Source: an uncultured Spirochaetales bacterium
Lineage (GTDB): Bacteria; Spirochaetota; Spirochaetia; Sphaerochaetales; Sphaerochaetaceae
DNA: 61,428 bases
Direction: 5' to 3'
NCBI GenBank assembly: GCA_949293595.1
Contig: CASFDW010000008.1
Span: 1 to 61,428 of the forward strand
Below are positions 26,431-33,690 of the stretch, piece after piece. The notes below the pieces were generated by a model. The model worked only from the letters and a program-made list of their open reading frames with translations. It ran no database searches and was not told the DNA's origin. A program made the position numbers and the translations under genes. Positions within the stretch are counted from its first letter, which is position 1; each line of letters begins with the position of its first letter.

Positions 26431-27472
26431 ATCTCAGGTTTTCCAGCATCAGGTCCAGGATCGTCATCGCCGCCATCGCCTCGACGACCGGAAGTATGCG
26501 CACAAGTATGGTCACATCGTGCCGTCCTGTGATGCTGACCGTTCTGGCGTTTCCGTCCACGTCGACGGTTTTCTGCGGCTTTGCGATCGACGGAGTGGGT
26601 TTGACAGCGAGACGGAAGACTATGTCCTCGCCCGTGGTGATGCCACCGAGCATTCCTCCGGCATTGTTTGTCATGAATCCGTCCGCGTCCATCTGGTCGT
26701 TCATCACGCTTGCGTTTATCTGCGTCGCACCGAAGCCCAGTCCGAACTCGATCCCCTTTACGGCCCCTATGCTCATCTCCGCATGGGCTAGAACTGCCTC
26801 GACCTTGTCGAAAACGGGATCACCAAGTCCGGCAGGCACGCCTTTGATATGGCACTCGACGATTCCACCCAGGCTGTCCTGGTCCTTCCTGGTTTTTTCT
26901 ATCAGTGCGAGTATCTCCTCGTCACGGCTGCCGTTTACCGTGAACAGGGGAGGGGTGAAAGGAGGCTCGAACCCACCGTCCACGACTATGTCCTTCACGC
27001 TCCTTACTGCGGCGTCGATCCTGATTCCGTAGCCTTTGAGCACCAGCTTCGCGACCGCTCCCGCGGCGACCCTTGCGCTGGTTTCCCTTCCAGAGGACCT
27101 TCCTCCTCCCCTGGGGTCCCTTAGCCCGTATTTCTTCAAATATGTGTAGTCGGCATGTCCGGGGCGGAACACGTCCTTCAGCCCGTCGTAGTCACTGCTT
27201 TTCTGATTCTCGTTGAAAAGCACCATGGCTATGGGCGTTCCCGTTGTGAGCCCTTCATACACGCCGCTCAGTATGCTTACCCTGTCGCCCTCGTTCCTGG
27301 CGGTTCCGATCCTGGTCCCTCCCGGTCTCCTCCTGTCCATCTCCGACTGGATGAAACCCTCGTCGATCCCGACTCCAGACGGGCATCCGTCGATGATGCA
27401 TCCGAGGGCCTTTCCATGCGATTCACCGAATGTGGTGACTCTGAAAAGGTTTCCGAATGTGTTTGCGCTCAT
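26420..27472 (-). CDS. aroC: Chorismate synthase
   Basis: Last common step of aromatic biosynthesis: 5-enolpyruvylshikimate-3-phosphate to chorismate, FMN-dependent. 350 residues. Signatures GESHGKALGCIIDG (about 12-25), the FRPGHADYTYLKKYG block and GGGRSSGRETSARVAAGA are intact, and an asparagine/aspartate-rich C-terminal RPTP-type segment is present. It overlaps aroK by 4 nt upstream and xpb by 11 nt downstream. The tight coupling of aroK-aroC-xpb suggests a single transcript starting before aroK. Confidence 0.96.
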   Translation of the reverse strand: MSANTFGNLFRVTTFGESHGKALGCIIDGCPSGVGIDEGFIQSEMDRRRPGGTRIGTARNEGDRVSILSGVYEGLTTGTPIAMVLFNENQKSSDYDGLKDVFRPGHADYTYLKKYGLRDPRGGGRSSGRETSARVAAGAVAKLVLKGYGIRIDAAVRSVKDIVVDGGFEPPFTPPLFTVNGSRDEEILALIEKTRKDQDSLGGIVECHIKGVPAGLGDPVFDKVEAVLAHAEMSIGAVKGIEFGLGFGATQINASVMNDQMDADGFMTNNAGGMLGGITTGEDIVFRLAVKPTPSIAKPQKTVDVDGNARTVSITGRHDVTILVRILPVVEAMAAMTILDLMLENLRYER

Positions 27473-28008
27473 AGTCCTTCCTCCATGAGTCTTGCGGAAA
27501 GCATCCGCAATGTCTCCATACGGTCCGCGTACGGACCGAGGTCGACGACGAGGTCCGCATACGACCTGTATTTCCTGTCGCGTTCCACATACAGCCTGTG
27601 GAAACTGCCCTGGATATCGTCGGGATCCAGGAATGCAGGACAGCCGTGGCGCATGACAACGTCGAGCATCTGTCCTTCCTCCCTTGCCAGATACACAATC
27701 TTCCCGTCCTTCCTTGCCAGATCCATCAATTCATCGTTGTCGCAGGCGCCTCCGCCAAGGGCGAGGAAGAACGGCCCGTGACCCGAGGCGATGAAATCCC
27801 TTACCGCGTCCTTTTCCTTTTCCATGAATGCGGCTTTGCCGGAATTCTTATAGTATTCCCTTACCGAGCAAGGTCTTATCCTTTCCAATACCAGATCGTC
27901 CGCATCGGCGAAAATCCAGCCGCGCTCCTCGGCCAGAAGACGTGCGAAAGTCGTTTTACCCGAGTGCTTTATTCCGGAGATGAAAATATGTCCGCTTGAA
28001 TTTCCCAT
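27469..28008 (-). CDS. aroK: Shikimate kinase-like protein
   Basis: 179 residues from the ATG at 28008. A TTG at 28026 would add six residues but lies in the promoter. P-loop GIKHSGKTT (12-20), D37 in FADADD (shikimate-binding acid), LGGG (adenine/shikimate turn) and an RDRKYRSYAD segment place it among shikimate kinases, and its operon with aroC supports this. Odd point: the arginine normally following the GxxxFR motif is methionine (M62 in SGKAAFME), so one shikimate ligand (R58 in the M. tuberculosis enzyme) is missing. There is no Shine-Dalgarno sequence. The promoter TTGAAC-N17-TAGAAT ends 8 nt upstream. Confidence 0.8.
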   Translation of the reverse strand: MGNSSGHIFISGIKHSGKTTFARLLAEERGWIFADADDLVLERIRPCSVREYYKNSGKAAFMEKEKDAVRDFIASGHGPFFLALGGGACDNDELMDLARKDGKIVYLAREEGQMLDVVMRHGCPAFLDPDDIQGSFHRLYVERDRKYRSYADLVVDLGPYADRMETLRMLSARLMEEGL

Positions 28009-28016
28009 GAAGGAGA

Positions 28017-28045
28017 ATTCTACCAAAATATGGGAAACCGTTCAA
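28017..28045 (-). promoter_or_regulatory. Candidate promoter of the aroK-aroC-xpb operon
   Basis: Minus strand: TTGAAC (28045-28040), a 17-bp spacer and TAGAAT (28022-28017), 8 nt before the ATG at 28008. Good consensus match and no ribosome binding site, so a leaderless or nearly leaderless transcript is predicted. Confidence 0.55.
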
Positions 28046-28053
28046 GGTTTGGC

Positions 28054-28521
28054 CTAATCCGAAAAGAGATCGCTCCAATCCTTGCCGCCATTGCTGGTGT
28101 AAATCGAAGGTTTCTCGTGCGCGTTGGCAGTATTCTGCTGGTAAAGCCTGAACTCCTTCATCTGCCTGCGCCTCTCAAGCTTTTCGATGTATTTCGCCTC
28201 GGTCCTGTTCTTCCTGTTCTCGTTGCGGTACTTGTTGATGTCCACCTTGTAGCGCAGCGCGTAATGGAAGCCTATTATCATCATGTACCACATCAGTGCC
28301 ACGAGAAGCGGTGCGATCGCATTGAAAGAATGAGGGTTGTATCCCTCCGGGCTGTTCGAGAGCTCCATTATTGTGTTGAAATTCTCCACTGTGAAGATGA
28401 AGGAGATGAGGCAGGGGAGGAGCCAGTACGCACCCTGGCGCGAGATTATGAACCTGAAACAGGTCAGCATGGCCATGAGCACAAGAAGCAGGGAAAGCAT
28501 GGGTAACGCGTAGATCAACAA
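28054..28521 (-). CDS. Hypothetical membrane protein with cytoplasmic basic tail
   Basis: 155 residues with three hydrophobic segments (about 3-24, 31-48 and 68-90), then a strongly basic, charged tail rich in K, R and N (about 93-130) and a short acidic end. It starts with TTG at 28521, supported by an AGGAG Shine-Dalgarno 10 nt upstream. The ATG at 28500 is an alternative. I do not recognise the family. It is divergent from the dGTPase gene, with a perfect 12-bp palindrome TATGATATCATA (28544-28555) between them, and lies just upstream of the aroK operon on the same strand. Confidence 0.65.
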   Translation of the reverse strand: MLIYALPMLSLLLVLMAMLTCFRFIISRQGAYWLLPCLISFIFTVENFNTIMELSNSPEGYNPHSFNAIAPLLVALMWYMMIIGFHYALRYKVDINKYRNENRKNRTEAKYIEKLERRRQMKEFRLYQQNTANAHEKPSIYTSNGGKDWSDLFSD

Positions 28522-28543
28522 AATCTTTTATCTCCTCGGATGC

Positions 28544-28555
28544 TATGATATCATA
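28544..28555. promoter_or_regulatory. Perfect palindrome between divergent genes
   Basis: TATGATATCATA, a 12-bp perfect dyad in the 58-bp gap between the membrane protein gene and the dGTPase gene. It could be an operator for either. No regulator is assigned. Confidence 0.35.
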
Positions 28556-28579
28556 AGTCAGGCGGTAAAAAAAGAAACC

Positions 28580-29740
28580 ATGATCGATTATAGCGCAGAA
28601 GAAAGATTTTCCAAAGAACTCAAGAGCAGGCAGAGGTCCAGGAAGGAGGATGTGCGCGGGGAATACTACAGGGATACGACCGCGATAATCCATTCATCGC
28701 CATTCAGGAGGCTGAAGCACAAGACACAGGTGTTCTTCGCACCCAGCAACGACCATATCTGCACCAGGATGGAGCATGTGCTCCATGTCGCATCGATCGC
28801 CAGCACCATATGCCGCCCTCTGGGGCTCGACACCGAGCTTGCCTGGGCCATAGGCATGGGCCACGACCTCGGACACACCCCGTTCGGACATGTTGGGGAA
28901 AGAATCATAAGCACACTGAGCAGGGACCGCGGGCTTGGCGGGTTCGAGCACGAGGTCAACTCGCTGCGCGTGGTCTCATTCCTTGCCGACAACGGCAGGG
29001 GGTTGAACCTGACATACGCAGTGCGCGACGGGATTGTCTGCCATAACGGGGAGGATGTCCGTCGCAGGATAAAGCCGACATTCGAGGTCAAGGACCTTTC
29101 CTCGATCACTTCCAGAAAAGGTCTCATACCAGCCACATACGAGGGGGCGGTCGTTCGTTTCTCGGATCTGATTGCATATCTTGGGCGGGATTTCGAGGAT
29201 GCCACGCGGCTTGGAATCCTGAAGGGAAAGGAGCTTCCAGAAATCGTGACCCGGCGCCTGGGCAAGAACAACAGCGAGATAATAAACTCATTGGTGGAGG
29301 ATCTTGTGAAGGGGGCCGACTCCTCGGAGGGTATAGGCTTCAGCGACGATGTGTTCGAGGCAGTCTCCGCTTTCAGCGCATTCAATTATGAGAACATCTA
29401 CCGCAGCTCGATCCTGAACGGGTATACGAGGTATTTCACAAGGCTCATCAACCTGATAGTCGACTATCTCGAGGAGATCTATTCCTCATACGGCCTTGAG
29501 GAGGAGGGATATCTGGGGGAGAAGAACATGCTCGGTGCCGGTTTCTACAACCATATACGCGACATGTATCCCGTCTACATGGAGAGGGAGGGGAGCGACC
29601 GGCGCATGATAATCGACTATGTCGCTGGGATGACCGACAACTTCTGCCTAGACTGTGCGAACGAGATCCTGAAGCCGGAGCATCTCAACGACGAGATCGA
29701 GATGAGCCAGACGGGAAAGTGGTTCGACGCCAGGAACTGA
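28580..29740 (+). CDS. dgt: dGTPase-like HD-domain triphosphohydrolase
   Basis: 386 residues. Hydrolyses dNTPs to nucleosides and triphosphate. The metal site is formed by H in TRMEHVLHVA, the HD pair in GMGHDLGHTPFGHVGE, and a distal aspartate near the SDLIAYLGRDFED block, all intact. The N-terminal segment FRRLKHKTQVF is characteristic of the dGTPase-like family (shorter than the 500-residue E. coli Dgt). It converges on nrdR, the repressor of ribonucleotide reductase, with a TGACTCA junction of abutting stop codons, so two dNTP-pool genes are neighbours. No Shine-Dalgarno sequence is visible. Confidence 0.92.
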   Translation: MIDYSAEERFSKELKSRQRSRKEDVRGEYYRDTTAIIHSSPFRRLKHKTQVFFAPSNDHICTRMEHVLHVASIASTICRPLGLDTELAWAIGMGHDLGHTPFGHVGERIISTLSRDRGLGGFEHEVNSLRVVSFLADNGRGLNLTYAVRDGIVCHNGEDVRRRIKPTFEVKDLSSITSRKGLIPATYEGAVVRFSDLIAYLGRDFEDATRLGILKGKELPEIVTRRLGKNNSEIINSLVEDLVKGADSSEGIGFSDDVFEAVSAFSAFNYENIYRSSILNGYTRYFTRLINLIVDYLEEIYSSYGLEEEGYLGEKNMLGAGFYNHIRDMYPVYMEREGSDRRMIIDYVAGMTDNFCLDCANEILKPEHLNDEIEMSQTGKWFDARN

Positions 29741-29741
29741 C

Positions 29742-30215
29742 TCATTTCCCGTTCTTGCTTTCCCTGGCTATCTTCTCGATCTCGCTTATGAACTGACCGA
29801 CGTTGTCGAACGCCCGGTATACCGCAGCAAAACGCACATACGCGACCGGATTGAGCTTGTAGAGCTCCTTGAGAGTCTCCTCTCCGATCATCGTGCTGGT
29901 TATCGTCCTCTTTGCCCCGGCAAGGTCTGTGATCCTGTTCTCGATGTTCACAAGCGTCTTCTGCAGCTCCTCCGGGTCTATGTTTATCTTCTCGGTGCAG
30001 ACCCGTATCCCGTGCTCGACCTTGTTGATGTCGAAGGCCTGGTGCTTGCCGCTTTTCTTTATCACTATGATAGGCTTGAGCTCCACCCGCTCGTAGGAGG
30101 TGAACCGGCATCCGCATTCTGTGCATTCCCGCCTCCTTCTTATGGACATCCCGTCCCTGCCCGGCCGGGATTCTATCACCTTGTCCGTCAAGGAACCGCA
30201 TCTTGGACATTTCAT
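29742..30215 (-). CDS. nrdR: Transcriptional repressor NrdR
   Basis: 157 residues. Represses ribonucleotide reductase genes in response to the dATP/ATP ratio. The N-terminal zinc ribbon has CPRCG (3-6) and CTECG (31-34) with SRPGRDGMSIRRRREC between them, followed by an ATP-cone domain (about 49-139). No NrdR boxes or nrd genes were found in the window. The start lacks a Shine-Dalgarno sequence, and TTGTTC-N17-TACACT stands 6 nt before the ATG. Convergent with the dGTPase gene. Confidence 0.96.
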   Translation of the reverse strand: MKCPRCGSLTDKVIESRPGRDGMSIRRRRECTECGCRFTSYERVELKPIIVIKKSGKHQAFDINKVEHGIRVCTEKINIDPEELQKTLVNIENRITDLAGAKRTITSTMIGEETLKELYKLNPVAYVRFAAVYRAFDNVGQFISEIEKIARESKNGK

Positions 30216-30221
30216 AAGCTG

Positions 30222-30250
30222 AGTGTAGCAGAGAAAAAGCGTCGGAACAA
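30222..30250 (-). promoter_or_regulatory. Candidate promoter of nrdR
   Basis: Minus strand: TTGTTC (30250-30245), a 17-bp spacer and TACACT (30227-30222), 6 nt before the ATG. The -35 is weak. The position again implies a leaderless transcript. Confidence 0.4.
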
Positions 30251-30350
30251 GGAAATGGCAGGAAAAAACATCCGCATTGCATTTTCCTTGTTTCCCATCA
30301 CGTTTTATGGTTGTATAATCGGTTTCATCCTACATCAGTGCGGGGGTGCC

Positions 30351-30788
30351 ATGTCCGAATACGTTTCAAAAAGCCTCAGACGGCTCAACCACATAATAAG
30401 CGGTACCGATGCCTTGTACCACGAGGCCTCGTTCAGACTCGGCATATCCGACAGCGTGTGCATGATCCTCTATTCGATCCTGACTGTCGGGGAAAGCTGC
30501 CCCTTGAACGTGATAGTGAAAAGCACCGGGCTGAGCAAGCAGACCGTGAATTCGGCGCTCCGCAGGCTCGAGAAGGACGGACTTGCCTATCTCGAGGCGG
30601 TGGACGGAAGGTCCAAGAACGTGTGCCTGACAGAGAAGGGCGTCATCCTGGCCTCCACGACCGCCGGGAGGATAATCTCGATCGAGAACGATATCCTCGC
30701 TTCCTGGCCGGAGGAGGACATCAGGCGCTATTTCGAGCTTTCAGAGAAATTCAGACTCGGTCTGGAGGAAAGGGTCGGCAGGCTTTGA
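30351..30788 (+). CDS. MarR-family transcriptional regulator
   Basis: 145 residues from the ATG at 30351 with a GGGGGT ribosome binding site. Upstream in-frame codons to 30012 belong to another gene's shadow and are excluded. The winged-helix region is LNVIVKSTGLSKQTVNSAL (recognition helix) followed by RRLEKDGLAYLEAVDGRSKN (wing). MarR proteins repress efflux pumps and respond to small molecules. The adjacent convergent gene is a MATE exporter whose promoter carries two copies of a 14-bp dyad element, a plausible target. The stop codons of the two genes abut (TGACTCA). Confidence 0.9.
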   Translation: MSEYVSKSLRRLNHIISGTDALYHEASFRLGISDSVCMILYSILTVGESCPLNVIVKSTGLSKQTVNSALRRLEKDGLAYLEAVDGRSKNVCLTEKGVILASTTAGRIISIENDILASWPEEDIRRYFELSEKFRLGLEERVGRL

Positions 30789-30789
30789 C

Positions 30790-32121
30790 TCAGTATCCGT
30801 ATCTCTTCCTCTTGCCTGCAAGAAGAAAGGCGGTGATCCCAAGCGCCGACGCCTCTGCCACGATTATCGAGACCCACACACCCTCCGTACCGAAGATGCA
30901 CGGTAAAAGGAGGACGGCGGCCGTCTGGCAGACCAACGTGCGCAGGAACGAGATCAGCGCAGAGGACGGTCCGTCGTTCAGGGCTGTGAAGAACGAGGAT
31001 CCGAATATCGAGAACCCCGAGAAAAGGAATGACAGTGAGAAGACCCTGAAGCTGTGCACCGTCATCCGGCACAGCGCCTCATCGTAGCCGACGAACAGTC
31101 TGGAAAGCGGATTTGAGAGCATGTAGGACGATGCAACCATCGCGACCGAGAATGCGAGGATGACGTGCAGACTTTTCGAAAGAATGTTTTTCAGCCCTGC
31201 GTTGTCTCCTGCACCATGGCTGTAGCTCACGACAGGGGCCGAGCCCACCGAATAGCCTATGAACACGGCTTGGAAGAAGAGGTTCACATACATAAGCACA
31301 CCGTAGGCGGCAACCCCGTCCTGTCCGGCGTACCCGAGCAACTGGATGTTGTAGAGCATGTTCACAAGCGACATCGATATGCTGCTCATGAGCTCGGATG
31401 AGCCGTTTGCGGCTATCTTTGCCAATGCGGTCTTGTCGAAGGATGCCCTTGTCAGCCTGAGGAGGCTTTTGTTCCTGCATCCGAAATAGGCAAGGGGTAC
31501 GAATCCACCGATGCACTGGCTTATGACGGTCGCGGCGGCGGCCCCCTCGAGACCCCAGCCTAACACTGCGATGAAAAGTGCGTCCAGCAGCATGTTGGCA
31601 AACCCGGCGGCAAGTGTGACGTACAGTCCGAGCTCCGGCTTTCCTGCGGTTGCGAACAGGCATTGGAATTCGTACTGCAGTATGTAGGCCGGGATTCCTG
31701 CCAGAAGTATCCTCGCATATCGCATGCAGTCCTCGAGCAGCGCCCCCCGCGCTCCGAGCATAATGGCCAGCGGACGCAGGACGGCAAGCCCGCAGGCCGA
31801 CAGCACGAGCCCGGCTCCGATCGAGAAATACACAAGCATCGAAAAGGTCTCGTCCGCCTTCCTGCGGTCTCCTTCCCCCATCTTCATGGCAATGTACGCC
31901 CCTCCGCCGGTTCCGAACATGAATCCGACGGAGCCCAGGACCATCAGGAAAGGCATTATGAAATTCACCGCGGAGAATGCGGTCTTCCCGACATGGTTCG
32001 AAACGAAGAAGCCGTCCACGACTCCGTATATCGAGGTGAATGCAAGCATTGTAATGGATGGCAGGGTGAGCCTGAGCAGGCCGGCATGTGTGGGATGTGC
32101 GTCCATTCCGATGTCTTTCAT
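30790..32121 (-). CDS. MATE-family multidrug/cation antiporter
   Basis: 443 residues, twelve predicted membrane helices in two halves, of the MatE (DinF/NorM-like) family. The N-terminal segment LTLPSITMLAFTSIYGVVDGFFVSN is cut here for length, but the core VVDGFFVS and the repeat-half SLVNMLYNIQ are typical. These export drugs or cationic compounds using Na+ or H+. The Shine-Dalgarno GGAGGA lies before the ATG at 32121. A consensus promoter with a repeated dyad operator lies upstream, and the MarR gene is convergent downstream. The pair resembles a locally regulated efflux module. Confidence 0.93.
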   Translation of the reverse strand: MKDIGMDAHPTHAGLLRLTLPSITMLAFTSIYGVVDGFFVSNHVGKTAFSAVNFIMPFLMVLGSVGFMFGTGGGAYIAMKMGEGDRRKADETFSMLVYFSIGAGLVLSACGLAVLRPLAIMLGARGALLEDCMRYARILLAGIPAYILQYEFQCLFATAGKPELGLYVTLAAGFANMLLDALFIAVLGWGLEGAAAATVISQCIGGFVPLAYFGCRNKSLLRLTRASFDKTALAKIAANGSSELMSSISMSLVNMLYNIQLLGYAGQDGVAAYGVLMYVNLFFQAVFIGYSVGSAPVVSYSHGAGDNAGLKNILSKSLHVILAFSVAMVASSYMLSNPLSRLFVGYDEALCRMTVHSFRVFSLSFLFSGFSIFGSSFFTALNDGPSSALISFLRTLVCQTAAVLLLPCIFGTEGVWVSIIVAEASALGITAFLLAGKRKRYGY

Positions 32122-32153
32122 TGCGTTCCTCCGGGATCATTCTTTTGTAAACA

Positions 32154-32201
32154 GTATGAAATCGTACGCTTATAATAGTATGATTTCGTACTTTCTGACA
32201 A
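32154..32201 (-). promoter_or_regulatory. MATE promoter with two-copy dyad operator
   Basis: Minus strand: TTGTCA (32201-32196), an 18-bp spacer and TATTAT (32177-32172). Two 14-bp elements sit on it: GTACGAAATCATAC (32191-32178), filling most of the spacer, and GTACGATTTCATAC (32167-32154), just after the -10. They differ at two central positions and each is an imperfect palindrome. A repressor bound here would block transcription. The MarR protein encoded at the other end of the MATE gene is the obvious candidate. Confidence 0.65.
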
Positions 32202-32286
32202 GCGGTCATCCCCTCGTACTCAGCCGGGACCTATGCGTTTGCCATATGCTTTCCTTTGCGCTATGATATTCCTGCAGGAGGTTTCG

Positions 32287-32847
32287 ATGCGCAGGGATTT
32301 TGGTTCGAAGACATGGATGTACCCGATGCCGGTGCTGATTGTCGGCACATATGACGAGGAGGGAAGGGCGGACGCGATGACCGCCGCCTGGGGAGGAATA
32401 CACAACGACGACACCGTGTGCCTTTGCATAAGCCGCGGGCACAAGACAATGGGAAACCTGCAGGCAAGAAAGGCTCTGACGATTTCATTTGCTACAATTG
32501 GCATGCTGGCGGCCTGCGACTATGTGGGCATGGTCAGCGCCAACGACGTGCCGGACAAGGTTGCCGCCGCAGGCTTCACTGTCACGAGGAGCCGGTTTGT
32601 GGACGCCCCCGTGATAAACGAGTTGCCGATGTGCATGGAGTGCAGGCTCGTGGAGCTGAAGGATGAGAACCTTGTCGCCCGGATAGTCAACGTCTGCGCG
32701 GACGAATCCGTCCTCGGGCCGGACGGACTTGTCGATTACAAGAAGCTTGCCCCGGTTGCCTACGACCCGGTGCGCCATCTTTATGTCGCGCTCGGCGATG
32801 TTGCCGGAAAGGCGTTCGACGACGGCAGGCTCCTGATGCGTGATTGA
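32287..32847 (+). CDS. Flavin reductase / flavoredoxin-family FMN-binding protein
   Basis: 186 residues from the ATG at 32287, which has an AGGAGG Shine-Dalgarno (32275-32280). A longer frame from 32233 is not supported. The N-terminal YPMPVLIVGTYDEEGRADAM and the AAWGGIHNDD segment are typical of the flavin-reductase-like FMN-binding split barrel (flavoredoxin group), small electron carriers or flavin reductases in anaerobes. No partner gene is adjacent, so the electron acceptor is unknown. The segment starts 24 nt after the region of the MATE promoter and is divergent from it. Confidence 0.85.
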   Translation: MRRDFGSKTWMYPMPVLIVGTYDEEGRADAMTAAWGGIHNDDTVCLCISRGHKTMGNLQARKALTISFATIGMLAACDYVGMVSANDVPDKVAAAGFTVTRSRFVDAPVINELPMCMECRLVELKDENLVARIVNVCADESVLGPDGLVDYKKLAPVAYDPVRHLYVALGDVAGKAFDDGRLLMRD

Positions 32848-32968
32848 CATCCTGCGGACGGGCAGGAATCCGTCGTGCAAGAATGAGCGGACGATTTGTT
32901 TCCCAATATTGATGCGGGGATCAATTTGGTCCCCAATGGATATAATTGCGTTTTTTTGCTTGTTTCTT

Positions 32969-33005
32969 TTGACAAAAAGGTAACATTTTGTTATTATCCT
33001 AACAA
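32969..33005 (+). promoter_or_regulatory. Near-consensus promoter with overlapping dyads before the ACT-domain gene
   Basis: TTGACA (32969-32974), a 17-bp spacer and TATTAT (32992-32997). Overlapping it are TAACA-N3-TGTTA (32981-32993) and TTGTTA-N6-TAACAA (32988-33005), three regularly placed half-sites covering the -10 and start point. This is a good candidate for a repressor site, possibly for the protein encoded downstream. Confidence 0.6.
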
Positions 33006-33021
33006 ATAAAAGGAAACAGCA

Positions 33022-33690
33022 ATGTCCACTACGATTTCCCAGGAAGTAAAACAGGTCATAAACCGCAGCCCCTTCATAACCGAGATGCTCATACAGGATG
33101 TCATAAGCTTTTCCAATCTGGCAAAATACATACAGCCGAAGATTGAGGAGAGGCTTTCCAAAAAGGTCAACACATCCGCGATCGTCATGGCACTGAGACG
33201 GTATACGGAGGAGCTGAAGGAGATGAAGGACGGCAAACGTGGCAAGGGGATAGGCTACGAGCTGTCAATGAAGACCAACATCTACGACGTGAATCTGGCG
33301 GGAAACGACGAGTTCATCAAGAAGCTTGCCGTGCTGTACGAGCGTGTCCAGCTTGAAAAGGGTGATTTTCTCAATGTCACGCTCGGCAGCCACGAGATAT
33401 CTCTTGCGATAAGCGAGAAGTACAAGAGCATCACGGACGAGCTGATAAAGGGCGAGACCGTGCTCCATCAATGGAGCGACCTGGTCGCGGTGACCATCGT
33501 CTTCGACGGGGATTTCCTTGAAACCCCCGGGCTTTTGTACCTTGCCGTCAGGAAGCTCGCCTGGGAGGAGATCAATGTCTTCGAGATCGTTTCGACGATG
33601 AACGTGCTGACCTTCGTCATCAGGAGGGAGGACAGCATAAAGGCCTATGATTGCCTCCAGTCGTTCCTTGACGATCCGATCATGGGCTAG
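33022..33690 (+). CDS. ACT-domain protein with N-terminal helical/winged-helix-like region
   Basis: 222 residues, not matched to a named protein. Residues about 15-65 (ISFSNLAKYIQPKIEERL, then VNTSAIVMALRRY) look like a compact helical, possibly winged-helix, domain. Residues about 80-215 contain two ACT-like beta-alpha-beta units. The second ends in WEEINVFEIVSTMNVLTFVIRR cut short here, which resembles the regulatory ACT domain of aspartate kinase. ACT domains bind amino acids, so an amino-acid-responsive regulator is a reasonable inference. Strong promoter with dyads and an AAAGGA ribosome binding site. The stop overlaps the convergent phosphatase gene (CTAG). Confidence 0.65.
   Translation: MSTTISQEVKQVINRSPFITEMLIQDVISFSNLAKYIQPKIEERLSKKVNTSAIVMALRRYTEELKEMKDGKRGKGIGYELSMKTNIYDVNLAGNDEFIKKLAVLYERVQLEKGDFLNVTLGSHEISLAISEKYKSITDELIKGETVLHQWSDLVAVTIVFDGDFLETPGLLYLAVRKLAWEEINVFEIVSTMNVLTFVIRREDSIKAYDCLQSFLDDPIMG

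Noticed and set aside
31079..32209. 376-codon frame overlapping the first MATE gene
   Set aside because: Same-strand out-of-frame shadow rich in Arg and His; the MATE frame shows clear transmembrane helices and a Shine-Dalgarno.
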